The notes: generated by a model from the sequence alone, not told the origin. Shown: positions 28,581 to 39,032, counted from the first letter of the stretch. The stretch: 64,000 nt of DNA from CAVPJW01 sp963705525 (GCA_963705525.1 CAVPJW010000006.1:1-64000); one strand, 5' to 3'. A program made the numbers and translations.

Positions 28581-29200
28581 TGTTGCCGCAGTCGTATCAG
28601 ACCGTGGCCGCGGTGGTGCTGGTGGCGGGCGGGGTGCTGGCCTGCTTCGCCGGCTACAGAATGTTCCGGATCGTGCTCGCCCTGTACGGCTTCATCTTCG
28701 GCGCGCTCGTCGCCAGTTCCGCCATGGCCGCGAGCAACACGTCCGGGATGATCATCGCGGCGCTCGTCGGCGGCACGATCGGCGCCCTCGTTTTCTTCTT
28801 CACGTACTACGTTGGGATTGCGCTCATCGGGGCAGCGCTTGGCGCCGGCGTCGCGCACCTCGTCTGGCTGGTCATCGGCGGCGATCCACCACCGTTCGCG
28901 GTGATCGCGCTGGCGATCCTGGGCGCGCTCGCGGCGATGGCCGTGCAGCGCCACGTCGTGATCGCCGCGACGGCGATGGCGGGCGCGTGGACGCTGATTG
29001 CCGGGGGCCTGGCGCTCGCGAGCGACCGGACGGCGCGCGCGGCGGCGGGCGTGAGCGACGTCTGGATTCTCTATCCGCTCGATCCCGCGCCAGGCCGGCA
29101 GTGGATCGTGCCGGCCTGGGTCGTCCTGACATGTCTCGGGCTCGCGGTGCAGCTCAAGACCACCGGTTCAGCCCGTCGTCGAAAACCGAAGGCTGCGTAG
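28580..29200 (+). CDS. DUF4203 multi-pass membrane protein
   Basis: 206 residues with about seven hydrophobic helices, resembling the TM7S3/TM198-like DUF4203 domain (FRIVLALYGFIFGALVASS, then ALVGGTIGALVFFFTYYVG). ATG overlaps the recR TGA (TGATG), so it belongs to the same operon. It ends in a basic tail (GSARRRKPKAA). The role of the family is unknown. Its 3' end meets the truncated convergent yceI-like gene. Confidence 0.72.
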   Translation: MLPQSYQTVAAVVLVAGGVLACFAGYRMFRIVLALYGFIFGALVASSAMAASNTSGMIIAALVGGTIGALVFFFTYYVGIALIGAALGAGVAHLVWLVIGGDPPPFAVIALAILGALAAMAVQRHVVIAATAMAGAWTLIAGGLALASDRTARAAAGVSDVWILYPLDPAPGRQWIVPAWVVLTCLGLAVQLKTTGSARRRKPKAA

Positions 29201-29646
29201 CCGCGCTGATCCTTGATGGCGGGAGACGGGCCTTCGACGTCGAGCGTGACCTCGCGCGTCACGCCACGGATGGTCAGATCGCCCACGAGGCTGAAGCGGC
29301 CATCACCCGCAGCGGTCGCTTTCTTCGACGTGAACGGGATGGTCGGGAATTTCGCCACCTCGAAGAAGTCCGCGCTCTTCAGGTGATTGTCGCGATCTTC
29401 GACGCGTGGCGAGATGCTCGACGCGTCGATCGTGATGTCCACCGAGGATTTGGAAATGTCCTTGCCGTCGAAGAGCACCGTGCCGGAGAGCTTGCTGAAC
29501 TCGCCGCGTACTGTGGACACCATCATGTGCCGAACAGCGAACTGCGCGTTCGAGTGGTGGGGATCGATGGTCCACGTTTGCGCGAACGATGGAAGGGCGA
29601 CGGAGAAATTGAGCACACACACGGCGAATAGACGGCGACCGAACAT
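29071..29646 (-). CDS. YceI family periplasmic protein, C-terminally truncated
   Basis: YceI-like polyisoprenoid-binding lipocalin fold with signal peptide (MFGRRLFAVCVLNFSVAL...FAQ). Family segments present: WTIDPHHSNAQFAVRHMMVS, then RDNHLKSADFFEVAKFPTI and GDLTIRGVTREVTLDVEG. After SPAIKD, where relatives continue with a WG-N-R-GF segment and a final beta strand, homology stops. The frame instead runs antisense through the end of the DUF4203 gene to 29071. The true gene is therefore missing about 35-40 C-terminal residues. ATG 29646 has GAGGA upstream. Probably nonfunctional or altered in ligand binding. Confidence 0.75.
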   Translation of the reverse strand: MFGRRLFAVCVLNFSVALPSFAQTWTIDPHHSNAQFAVRHMMVSTVRGEFSKLSGTVLFDGKDISKSSVDITIDASSISPRVEDRDNHLKSADFFEVAKFPTIPFTSKKATAAGDGRFSLVGDLTIRGVTREVTLDVEGPSPAIKDQRGYAAFGFRRRAEPVVLSCTASPRHVRTTQAGTIHCRPGAGSSG

Positions 29647-29912
29647 TTCGTGTCCTCCTCGAAGTTGCCTCACGAGAATGTCGTGATGACGCGATTTCGC
29701 AGGACACGATTCGTTCCCGGTCATGGCGACCCGTTGCCATGAGCTAATTACGTTTTTGTCGATTTGGATGGGCTTGCGCCACGTGATTCGGCACGAATGT
29801 CCAGGAGCCGGAGTCCAAAGTCTTCCTATCGCCGGACTAACAGTGGCAACTATGGATGAGGTTTCGTGAGGGTCCCGTACACCACCGCAAAAAATCTGCA
29901 TGACGGCTGTGC

Positions 29913-29928
29913 TTGGAAATACTTGTGC
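29913..29928 (+). promoter_or_regulatory. Possible sigma-54 promoter for PEP-CTERM gene
   Basis: TTGG and GTGC are arranged with GG at 29915-29916 and GC at 29927-29928, the exact 10-base spacing of -24/-12 elements, 46 bp before the start codon. Many PEP-CTERM genes are driven by sigma-54 with PrsK/PrsR. A sigma-70-like TATATT at 29934-29939 overlaps and is an alternative. Confidence 0.35.
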
Positions 29929-29973
29929 GGGTGTATATTGCTGGTCTGTGGTTCAGGCGAAAAGGGGCTCCCC

Positions 29974-30612
29974 ATGCGCGTCGCACGAATTGCATTAGCC
30001 GCGGCCGTCATCTTTGCTGTCGCTCGCCAGGCTATTCCATGTGAAATCCTCCCGTCGATCCCCACAACCCCTGCCAACCCGGATCCGAGGGTCGGCGTTC
30101 GTGGCGGAGTCGTCGGTACCGGATATCAGAGCATCTTCGATCCGACGTTCCAGGATCTCTTCCCGTGCAACATCGAGGGCAACGATGTGTTCTGCGCGAA
30201 CTACTCCGTACCCGACTCGGATGAAGAGGAATACATCGAGCCGATGGAGATCTTCAGCCTGGACTTTCAACAGGGCAAGCTGGGTGGGGGTCTCTTCACA
30301 TTCTCCGCCGATGGGTTCTCAGCGTTCGAAGAAGTGAGCGATTTCGACACGCTCGCTATGATCAACAACACGACGTTTCGGTTGTCGAATGGCGGAATCA
30401 CGCTGTTGTCGTCATGGGACGAAGGGGGATTCCTGAGTTGTGGCGGGGAACCGTGTCGCAACCTCACGTTCGTATCTAATTTTGACGGGACGGTTTCGAG
30501 TCGCGCGGTGAACGGCGTGTCAACCGTTCCGGAACCGTTGACTTTAACGCTCCTCGCCATGGGTACCGTGACGGTTGGCGCGCGGAGCTACTACCGGAAG
30601 CGTCGGTCTTAG
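29974..30612 (+). CDS. PEP-CTERM sorting domain protein
   Basis: 212-residue exported protein. Signal peptide MRVARIALAAAVIFAVA... and a C-terminal tripartite sorting signal: VPEP motif, hydrophobic helix (LTLTLLAMGTVTVGA) and basic end (YYRKRRS). Such proteins are processed by exosortase and are usually linked to exopolysaccharide. The body is acidic and rich in Phe/Ser/Gly, with short strand repeats and cysteine pairs (PCNIEGNDVFC, SCGGEPC). ATG 29974 has a GGGG-type ribosome binding site. It is followed by a strong terminator. Anchor-partner genes (exosortase) are not in the window. Confidence 0.88.
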   Translation: MRVARIALAAAVIFAVARQAIPCEILPSIPTTPANPDPRVGVRGGVVGTGYQSIFDPTFQDLFPCNIEGNDVFCANYSVPDSDEEEYIEPMEIFSLDFQQGKLGGGLFTFSADGFSAFEEVSDFDTLAMINNTTFRLSNGGITLLSSWDEGGFLSCGGEPCRNLTFVSNFDGTVSSRAVNGVSTVPEPLTLTLLAMGTVTVGARSYYRKRRS

Positions 30613-30638
30613 GACAACCAATTTGCCGCAAACGGATA

Positions 30639-30671
30639 GAGGCAGCCTGCCACGCAGGCTGCCTCTTTTTT
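30639..30671 (+). terminator. Rho-independent terminator
   Basis: Perfect 11-bp stem GAGGCAGCCTG / CAGGCTGCCTC around a short loop, followed by six T residues, 27 bp after the PEP-CTERM gene stop codon. Confidence 0.93.
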
Positions 30672-30686
30672 GTTTCTGCGCTTGCG

Positions 30687-33647
30687 CTAGTCCTGTGCAG
30701 GTTGGTGCGGCTTGAATCGTGCCATGAGTTGAGCGAAGCGAGGGTCCTTCCTGAGGCCCCCCAGGTCGGGGTCACTTGCGACGATCACGGTCGGGTAGCC
30801 AGCTTTCAGTGTATTGTCGAGCGCGGTAAGCGCGTCCGAGGGACGGCTGGCCAATGCATTCACCAGCACTTCGTTGTACATGATGTTGACATCGGCGGCA
30901 TCGATCGCTCTCGCGTCGCGTATGAATTTTAGTGACTGCTCGGCGTCACCCTTCTTTGCGTAGTAGATAGCCAGGTTGCTCTTGGTTGTGGCGCTCCTGG
31001 GGTTGACGAGCAATTCCTTGTACGCCAGTGCGATGGCTTTGTCGTACGCCGCGATCGCCTTATCCCGCTCACCCGCCCAGCGATACCCGTCGCCCAGGTT
31101 TCCGATGAAGAGCTCGCTATTCGGACTGAGCTCGACGGCCTTGGCGTACATCGGGACCGCTTCCTTGAATTTGCCGCTGTAGTAGTACGCAGTGCCAAGG
31201 TTTGTGAAGGTCTCGGGCGTTGGAAGGGCCTTCAGTGCATTCTGGAATGCCGTCGCAGCCTGGTCATATTGTCCGAGCTGCAGATAAGCAACGCCCATGT
31301 CGTTGTGCCCATTCACATTGTCGGGCTCGAGCTCCAGCACTTTGCGATTGGCCTCGACTGCCTTGTCATACGCGCCCAGTTGAAGATATGCCGCGCCCAG
31401 CCAGTTGTAATTCATCCAGTAATAGGGGTTGACGTCGATCGCCTTCTGGTACGCCCGCAAGGCTTCATTCGTCTGGCCATTTCTGAGATAGGCTTCTCCC
31501 AGCCGCCGATGACCCTCATCAGAGTTTGGTGCCAATTCGAGTCCTCGTCTTAGCTCGACGATCGCCTCGGCGGTTCGTCCGCGCGCCTGATAGACGCTGC
31601 CGAGAGCGAAATGCACCTCGACCAGGTTGTCGTCGAGCTGCTGCGCCTGCTGGGCGGTAAAGAGCGCCTTGTCAGCCCATAGACTCTCCCGCGTTTCGCG
31701 GTACACCTGCAATGCGGCGTCGGCGAGGCCGGCGTAGGCGAGCGCAAACCGAGGGTCCTTCTTCAACGCTTCTTCATACGATCCAATGGCCGCGCGTACA
31801 TTTCTGAGATCCTGCTGGCCGCGCATCGAGTTCCGGCCCTTGAGATAGAGCTCGTATGCTTCGATGTTTTCGGTGGGGTGCGATGCGCCCCGGGCCGTTT
31901 CCTCGATAGACGGTTCGAGATTGAGCGCCGTCAGGAGCTCGGCCGAGATCCGATCCTCGAGCGTCAACAGGTCACCGACGACGCCGGAAAATTCCTGCGA
32001 CCACCGTCGCTTTCCTGCAACCGTGTCTTCGAGATTCACCAGGATACGAATCCTGTTGCTGTCACCCTGCACCGAGCCGGTCACGACCATATTCACGCCC
32101 AAACTTTGCGCAACTTTCGCGATGGGCGCGTCTTTCGCGACCGATTCCACTGCAGAGGCGGATGCGACGCTGACATCCTTCAACTGGAAAAGCCTGGTCG
32201 CGAGCGATTCGGTAACGCCCGTCGCGACGAAGCCCAGGGCCGCCGGGTCACCGGCAACTCGAAAAGGCAGGACGGCCATCAACTTGCGTTCGCTCGTCGG
32301 CGGTACTACCGACCGGCCGGCGGTCGTCGAATGGTCTTCGACCGTGGTGCTCCGCGTGAACCATAGAGTGCCTGCTAGTACGAGCGCGAGACAGGCAGCG
32401 ATCGCCCAGATAAGGGGCCGCTTCCAGAACGGAAGAGCGCCTCCGGGTCCTATCGGGGCGGGCAAGGGAATCGCGGTTGCCGCCGTGCCTCTTAGCAGGC
32501 GCCCTTCGGCGTCGAGCAGGTCGAGGGCAGCACCGACTTCGGCGCTCGTCTGGAAGCGCGCAGCCGGATCCGGCTGGAGGCATCGTGTCACGATCCGGTC
32601 GAGCGCTTCCGGGATTGTCGGATCGATCGATCGTGCGGTGGGTGGCGGTTCTTTCATCCGCTCCATCAGCTCGGAAACGAGACTCGACGCGCGACTGGAC
32701 TGCCGTCGGCCGACCAGCATGTCGTACAAAATCAGGCCGAACGCGTAGACGTCCGCGCGCTGATCGACCACCTCGCCTCTGGCCTGCTCGGGGGCCATGT
32801 ATTCGAGCGTGCCGACGACGGCGCCGGCGACGGTGCCGCCGGCCGAGCTCGACGTGGACCGGGCGATGCCGAAGTCCATGATCAAGGCATGATCGTCGGC
32901 ATCGATCATGATGTTGGCGGGCTTGAGATCCCGATGCACCACGCCGGCTTCGTGGGCCGCAGACAGGCCGGACGCGACCTGCCTGGCAATGGCGAGCGCG
33001 CGCGGAACGGTCAGCTTCCCCTCGCGCTTCAGGACGGATGCGAGGTCCGAACCCTGAATGTACGGCATCGTGATGTACTTGACGCCGTTGATCTCGCCGA
33101 GATCGTGAATGCGCACGACATTCCGGTGCGTCACCTGACGGGCAAGAAGCAGCTCGCGCTTGAAGCGCCGTTCCATGTCGAGCGCCGCGTTCGGATCCGC
33201 GATCGACTCGGACCGGATAATCTTGAGCGCGACCGCGACCTCGAGCTCCTGATCCCAGGCCTGATAAACGGCGCCCATGCCGCCCGCGCCGAGGAGCCGG
33301 ATGATGTGGTACCGCGCGCCGAATGCCTGACCGTGCGCGAGGAGTCCGTGCTGGTGGGCCGACGTACCGGATGGAGACGTATCGCCGGCCGCCATGTTCG
33401 CAACTGGGGGCGTACGGGGCGCGTCTGTTCCTGTGGCCAGTCTCGTCGCGTCGTCACCGGGAATCGGCGGCGGATCGAACGGAAGCCGGGTCACGTCGGG
33501 GTCGGACGCCTGTGAGGTTGCGGGTAGTGGAGGCGTCAGCAGTCCGGCGGCGACTTTCGGAGACACCTTGGGGGCGAGCTCGGCGTGGCAAATAGTGCAT
33601 CGGCCCTGCACGACCGGCGTCTCACTCCCGCAATTCGTGCAAAGCAT
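30687..33647 (-). CDS. Ser/Thr protein kinase with zinc ribbon, TM helix and TPR array
   Basis: 986-residue receptor-like kinase. Residues 3-22 form a zinc ribbon (CTNC...CTIC). A Pro/Thr-rich linker follows. The kinase domain spans about 113-375: P-loop LLGAGGMGAVYQAWD, Lys in VALKII, HRDLKPANIMID, DFGIARS and APEQARG. One transmembrane helix lies near 408-427. Then comes a FlgO-like/TolB-N-type segment (LMAVLPFRVAGDPAALGFVA) and about eight TPRs (640-960). The TPR part would be periplasmic and the kinase cytoplasmic. It likely links an envelope protein-protein signal to phosphorylation. Substrates are unknown. Confidence 0.93.
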   Translation of the reverse strand: MLCTNCGSETPVVQGRCTICHAELAPKVSPKVAAGLLTPPLPATSQASDPDVTRLPFDPPPIPGDDATRLATGTDAPRTPPVANMAAGDTSPSGTSAHQHGLLAHGQAFGARYHIIRLLGAGGMGAVYQAWDQELEVAVALKIIRSESIADPNAALDMERRFKRELLLARQVTHRNVVRIHDLGEINGVKYITMPYIQGSDLASVLKREGKLTVPRALAIARQVASGLSAAHEAGVVHRDLKPANIMIDADDHALIMDFGIARSTSSSAGGTVAGAVVGTLEYMAPEQARGEVVDQRADVYAFGLILYDMLVGRRQSSRASSLVSELMERMKEPPPTARSIDPTIPEALDRIVTRCLQPDPAARFQTSAEVGAALDLLDAEGRLLRGTAATAIPLPAPIGPGGALPFWKRPLIWAIAACLALVLAGTLWFTRSTTVEDHSTTAGRSVVPPTSERKLMAVLPFRVAGDPAALGFVATGVTESLATRLFQLKDVSVASASAVESVAKDAPIAKVAQSLGVNMVVTGSVQGDSNRIRILVNLEDTVAGKRRWSQEFSGVVGDLLTLEDRISAELLTALNLEPSIEETARGASHPTENIEAYELYLKGRNSMRGQQDLRNVRAAIGSYEEALKKDPRFALAYAGLADAALQVYRETRESLWADKALFTAQQAQQLDDNLVEVHFALGSVYQARGRTAEAIVELRRGLELAPNSDEGHRRLGEAYLRNGQTNEALRAYQKAIDVNPYYWMNYNWLGAAYLQLGAYDKAVEANRKVLELEPDNVNGHNDMGVAYLQLGQYDQAATAFQNALKALPTPETFTNLGTAYYYSGKFKEAVPMYAKAVELSPNSELFIGNLGDGYRWAGERDKAIAAYDKAIALAYKELLVNPRSATTKSNLAIYYAKKGDAEQSLKFIRDARAIDAADVNIMYNEVLVNALASRPSDALTALDNTLKAGYPTVIVASDPDLGGLRKDPRFAQLMARFKPHQPAQD

Positions 33648-33820
33648 TGCTCAATCAGGATCTGCCAGGGCGCACGTCGGTCAGTGGAACCTAAATTATG
33701 CGCTCAAACCGCCAGCCTGCATAATTCGTGATGACAGTCACGGTACGCCTAGTATTATCGGTGCCGGCGAGCCGTGGGTCTCATGCCTGCGACGGCTGGG
33801 CTTACTTTTCTGGAGGATTC

Positions 33821-34261
33821 ATGGCAACGTTTCAGCGTTCGTGCGAAGTGGACTGGCGCGGGTCGGTGATGGACGGAGGCGGTCAGGCAAAGGCGGGATC
33901 GGGCGCATTTACGCTGCCCGTGACCTTTCCGGCGCGCATCGGCGATCCCGGCGGCAAGACGAGTCCTGAAGAGCTGATGGCCGCGGCGCATGCCGCGTGT
34001 TATGCGATGGCGCTCAACGGCACTCTCGGGCGCAAGAACGCGAAGGCGGCGCGCACGGTCGTGACGGCGACGGTGACCGCCGACAAAGGCGACGCGGGAA
34101 TCAAGATTGTCTCGTCCGCGCTCAAGGTCGTAGCGGAGGGCCTCGAGGGGATCGAGAAGAGCCAGTTTGCCGACCTCGCGAAGGAAGCCGAGGGCCGGTG
34201 TCCCGTCTCGAACGCGTATCGCGGGACGATGACGATCACGGTGGAAGCGGAGGCGAGATAG
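33821..34261 (+). CDS. OsmC/Ohr family peroxiredoxin-like protein
   Basis: 146-residue OsmC-type thiol peroxidase, which reduces organic hydroperoxides. The two redox cysteines are in AAAHAACYAMAL and AEGRCPVSNAY, with the usual TSPEELMAAAHA lead. ATG 33821 follows TGGAGGA. It stands just left of the tRNA-Asn island, so it is core and not cargo, though it fits the oxidative-stress theme of the island. Confidence 0.92.
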   Translation: MATFQRSCEVDWRGSVMDGGGQAKAGSGAFTLPVTFPARIGDPGGKTSPEELMAAAHAACYAMALNGTLGRKNAKAARTVVTATVTADKGDAGIKIVSSALKVVAEGLEGIEKSQFADLAKEAEGRCPVSNAYRGTMTITVEAEAR

Positions 34262-34478
34262 CAATCGCGCAGCTTTCAGCCATAGGTCTGGGGATTCTGG
34301 GGAGTACGTAGGGAACTCTGCCCAGCCCTTCAGGTCTGGGAACTCCGTCGGGGGAACGCGCCGTGCAGCGGTGCGCAGCCCGCGTTGACCCTCTGCCGGA
34401 CGTTTCGCTACACTGATGTTCGACGTTCGTCCCACGCTTACCGGATCGACGTCTCGCTCGCGCGTCCCTGCCACCTGT

Positions 34479-35471
<993 letters not shown>

Positions 35472-35504
35472 CGACGATTTCGATGCCCACCACCACCCCA
35501 ACGA

Positions 35505-35547
35505 ATAACCGGAGGGTTTGTGGTTCGAGTCCACGCTCGAGGAGCCA
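35505..35547 (+). repeat. Degenerate tRNA-Asn-like 3' fragment
   Basis: It contains AACCGGAGGGTT, then a T arm GTGG-TTCGAGT-CCAC and a GGAGCCA end, matching the 3' half of tRNA-Asn with several differences, mostly in the T stem and acceptor. The T stem still pairs, so it probably came from a different tRNA-Asn allele. It looks like a second attachment-site copy from another integration. Confidence 0.6.
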
Positions 35548-35982
35548 TTCACACAATCGCTTGCGCGCACAGCCTTCCGAACGCTGGTGGGACTGTACCC
35601 AGGTACCTGTACCCCCTCTTCCCGATTCTTGAGCGATGCTCATCAAGCGAATCGCTTCATCTGTTACCGCGCTTGGCAGTCCTGGATTCGCGAGCTGTCA
35701 CCAGAAAAACCGGTTCTCATCGACACTCTCTGGTCATTGTTACGGCTCATGGAAAGAGGTAAGGCGTGACCATTGACCATCGAGGCCTGCATTCAAGGTC
35801 GCGAACGGATGGTTAGGCAGCTACAGCGTTACTCCGGGACGTATGGCTCCGCGACCAGCTTCGCAGCCCACGACGCATCCCGGACTTTTCGCCCTAAGTG
35901 TTCTTGTTCCCCGAGCCCGACGGTACGGGCCACTGGCACATCACGGATACCTGCGACAGGCGCATGGCGAAGCAGGAGACTC
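35548..35982. other. Gene-poor stretch inside the island
   Basis: About 435 bases with no supported gene. It contains GACTGTACCC...CTGTACCCCCT (from 35591), which recurs with a 2-base difference at 45818, near the right island end. This suggests both ends derive from related integrated elements. Short open frames here have no ribosome binding site or recognisable product. Confidence 0.5.
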
Positions 35983-37250
35983 TCAACGTGTCGCGATTCC
36001 GTGGGACAACGCGAACGCAACAGGCGTTGGAAACACGCGTTCAAGATAGGGGTTTATGGGAAAGCGACGGTTCGACGAAAAACGCTCGTCGAGATCTCGC
36101 CTGCCATGTGCCACGCGCTCCGCCGCATAGTTTCCGAGCGCGGCGGCCCACGGGAGGCCAGTCGCGCTCCAACATAGAACGTCTGAGGCCACTTCGCGTC
36201 TGGTCCCATCAGAGGAAGGAGGTCTTTGCTCACGCCGAGCATGCCCGCCCAGACATGATCGAAACGAAGGGAGGGAGAGGTCAGTGCTCGTCGAGCATAG
36301 GCGAGAAGGCGCAGCTCAACACCCTCGACATCATCAGACGGACGGCGCGCATAGGTGGAACGGAGATCACCTCCGCCGACGAGCAGCCGCCGGTCCGGAG
36401 TGAGTCGGAAGTAGTGATAGATGAGATCGGTGTCCCAGACCATGCACGGACCGGCCGGAAAGATGCATTGAACATCTTCTTGAGAGAGCGGCGGGGTGAT
36501 GCCAAGAAAGGTTTGGACGTGATAGACGAGACGGGAGAAGGGACCAAGTTCTGGCAAAAATCGGTCGGTGCACACGATGGTCTGCGTTGCGTGCACGCGC
36601 GCTAGAGGCGTGTCGACCCCGTCGGCCTGCAGGTGGACGACGGGCGACCCCTCAAAGATCCGGACCCCTCGTTCGCGCAGGGCATCGCGGAGTCCCAAAC
36701 AGTAGCGGAATGGGTTCATGCTGAACGTTTCTCCGTATCGAACCCCGCCCTCGTATGGGGCATTCAAGACGTCTCCAAGGGTCTCCTTCGTATATAGGTG
36801 GCTCACGTAGCCGAGGCGCTGATGGGCCTGGTGTTCCTTTGTCACCTGTTCAAACCCGGAACGCTTACATGCCACAAAGAGTGAATCCTGTCGCTCCAGC
36901 GCACAGCTCAGGTGATGCTTCTCAATCGTCTCGTGTAGAAGAGACACGCCGCCGCGCGCCACGTCCCATATCTGCTTCGCTTCTTCCGGACCGTAGGTCG
37001 ACAGAAGAGCGTGGAGCTCTATTTCCGAATCCGGCGTCACAAATCCGGAAGAGAGACCGCTGGCTCCCGAACCGCAGTGATCCCGCTCCAGCAGGGTGAC
37101 CTCCGCCCCGGCGTCGGCGAGGCGATTGGCGCAGTGCAGCCCCGCGACCCCGCCGCCGACGACCACGACATCCGTCGTGTGGTCAACAAGAATCGTTGGA
37201 AGAGGCTGCACCTCTTCACGCGTGTGCCAGTACACAGACGGACGCTTCAT
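35983..37250 (-). CDS. FAD-dependent oxidoreductase, DadA/PuuB-like (frameshifted)
   Basis: About 420-residue flavin amine oxidase of the DAO family. Rossmann motif VVVVGGGVAGLHCANRLADA followed by the acidic LLERD, then SGASGLSSGFV for FAD. The C-terminal flavin segment begins WAGMLGVSKDLLPLMGP. Homology leaves the first frame at FYVGA and continues in another as TGLPWAAALGNYAAERVAHG down to 35983, so a single-base change near 36165 splits the gene. Start ATG 37250 chosen; longer starts at 37313 add non-homologous sequence. Likely oxidises an amino acid or polyamine and yields H2O2, in a neighbourhood rich in superoxide defence. Confidence 0.8.
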
Positions 37251-37543
37251 ACGGGATGAAGGGCAAGCGACAATCTCATGGTCGTCGCACGAGCCACGGG
37301 ACGGAACCAACAAATTCTACGACATGAGTGAGGGAACGATTCAGGCCGACATATCCGGGTCCGTGTACGAGAGACTCGTCCACCTTCGACGGGCTGATCT
37401 GATCTACTCTTCGCCGCCAAGAATCCACACGTGAGAATCTGGCGGTTGCTTGAGGAGCGGCGCGAGGAGGCCGGAGATCCCGCCGATTCCACCTTCACCA
37501 CGTAGTGCGTGGCTTTCCGCGCGGAGCGCGGGCATGCCCTGGG

Positions 37544-37771
37544 TCACGTCGTCTTTCGTTTCTTGTCCTTCCGACCAGGCATCGGAGTAGTCTGAGGGCT
37601 TGGGGAAGATGGGGGACGCTGGCCCGGTTTCGTGGCTTGGCCCTCGCTCTCCATCTCGTTGACTTGGTCCTGCGTGGTACCGTGGGGCTGGCTTGCGGGA
37701 TTCTGGACAGGGGAGACATCCGCGGGTGGGCTGTTCGCGTTCTTCTTCTTTTTCTTATGGTTCGAGTTCAT
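37544..37771 (-). CDS. Small lysine/proline-rich hypothetical protein
   Basis: 75-residue low-complexity hydrophilic protein starting MNSNHKKKKKN, with a Pro/Gln/Ser-rich middle and a basic end (GRKDKKRKTT). The start has a strong GGAGGCGAAA ribosome binding site, which argues that it is real. No fold is predictable. Similar small disordered proteins occur near stress genes in soil bacteria, but I cannot name a family. Confidence 0.5.
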   Translation of the reverse strand: MNSNHKKKKKNANSPPADVSPVQNPASQPHGTTQDQVNEMESEGQATKPGQRPPSSPSPQTTPMPGRKDKKRKTT

Positions 37772-37789
37772 TTTCGCCTCCGTGCAGGG

Positions 37790-38129
37790 ATGCGGCGCAT
37801 GGCTTCAACATGTGGACGCTCAACGGCGAGGCGTTCTCGCATGAGGCGATGAAGCCGATGTACACGCTGCACCAGGGCCGTCGCGACCGCCTCACGTTTC
37901 GCAACGCCAGCGATGACGTCCACCCGTTGCACTCCATCGGCACATCTTCGAGCTGATTCGGATCGGCGGCAAGGTGACCGCCGGTGTAATGAAGGACGTG
38001 GTGATGCTGAGCGGATTTCAAGAGCTCGAGTTCGACTTCGCGGCCGACAATCCCGGGCTGACGCTGTTTCACTGTCATCAGCAAGTCCACATGGATTTCG
38101 GCTTCATGGCGCTCTTCACGTACGCCTGA
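37790..38129 (+). pseudogene. Multicopper oxidase C-terminal fragment
   Basis: Only the last cupredoxin domain of a multicopper oxidase remains. It reads FNMWTLNGEAFSHEAMKPMY and DDVHPLH (first copper ligands), then after a frame change near 37935 RHIFELIRIGGK and the type-1 copper signature HCHQQVHMDFGFM, ending at a TGA. There is no start codon or signal region, and the N-terminal two-thirds is missing. Probably a decayed laccase or copper-resistance oxidase carried in by the island. Confidence 0.78.
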
Positions 38130-38184
38130 TCGAGTTGGCGCAACCTTCGGCCGCGCTGTCCCTGTCCTTGTTAGGCCGTTCAGC

Positions 38185-38370
38185 TCAGCCCTGCGACTTG
38201 TCCTCTTGCGCGCCCAGCGCATCCTGCGCGATAGCGATCGGGTCGTTCGGAAGGCCATTCTTGTCCAGCCCTGGATGGCTCGACCGTCCAGGGCCAGGGC
38301 GATCCTCTTCCTTCGCGCCTTTATGAATGTCGTGGTCGTTGTCCGCCACTCGCTGCGTCGAATTCTCCAC
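38185..38370 (-). CDS. Small hydrophilic protein downstream of sod
   Basis: 61 residues from a GTG with AGGGAG at good spacing, 17 bp after the superoxide dismutase stop codon on the same strand. The C-terminal half (GLDKNGLPNDPIAIAQDALG, then DKSQG) looks like a conserved small soil-bacterial protein of unknown role. It is acidic and probably disordered. Likely cotranscribed with the dismutase. Confidence 0.5.
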   Translation of the reverse strand: MENSTQRVADNDHDIHKGAKEEDRPGPGRSSHPGLDKNGLPNDPIAIAQDALGAQEDKSQG

Positions 38371-38387
38371 CGCGATCTCCCTGCGAG

Positions 38388-39032
38388 TTACCGACGTCCG
38401 AGGCGCTTGTTGATCTCCGCCCAGTTGACGACGTTCCACCAGGCATTGATGTAATCGAGCCGGCGGTTCTGATACTTGAGGTAGTAGGCGTGTTCCCAGA
38501 CATCGATACCGAAGACGATCTTCTTGCCTTCCATCAGCGGGCTGTCCTGATTCGCCGAACTCTCGATGACGAGCGTGCGGCCCTGATCGATCACCCACGC
38601 CCACCCGCTGCCGAAGCGGCCCATGCCGGCTTTCGCGAACTGTTCTTTGAAGGCCTCCACACTGCCAAATGACGATGTCAGCGCGTCGGCGATCGCGCCG
38701 GTTGGCTGGCCGCCCGCATGGGGACCCATGATCTGCCAGAACATCGTGTGATTCGCGTGGCCACCGCCGTTGTTCCTGACGGCGATCCGGATGTCTTCTG
38801 GAATGCTGCCAATGCCACGCAGCAGATCCTCAATACTCTTGGATCGAAGATCCAGGTGCTTCTCGAGCGCGGCGTTGAGATTGGTGACGTACGCCGCGTG
38901 GTGCTTCCCGTGATGAATCTCCATCGTCTGCTTGTCGATGTCCGGCTCGAGCGCATCGAACGGGTACGGAAGAGGCGGCAAGGCATAAGTCGTCTTCGGC
39001 GCCTCGACGACGGCGTTCTTCGTGATGTCCAT
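38388..39032 (-). CDS. Superoxide dismutase, Fe/Mn family
   Basis: 214-residue cytoplasmic Fe/Mn superoxide dismutase. Metal ligands are in MEIHHGKHHAAYV (His), NHTMFWQIMGP (His) and FGIDVWEHAYYLKYQNRR (Asp and His). The segment GSGWAWVIDQG is also typical. ATG 39032 is preceded by AAAGGAGAT; the longer 39077 start is unlikely. Metal choice (Fe or Mn) cannot be settled by eye. Divergent from sodC across about 290 bp, so the island pairs cytoplasmic and periplasmic enzymes. Confidence 0.93.
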   Translation of the reverse strand: MDITKNAVVEAPKTTYALPPLPYPFDALEPDIDKQTMEIHHGKHHAAYVTNLNAALEKHLDLRSKSIEDLLRGIGSIPEDIRIAVRNNGGGHANHTMFWQIMGPHAGGQPTGAIADALTSSFGSVEAFKEQFAKAGMGRFGSGWAWVIDQGRTLVIESSANQDSPLMEGKKIVFGIDVWEHAYYLKYQNRRLDYINAWWNVVNWAEINKRLGRR

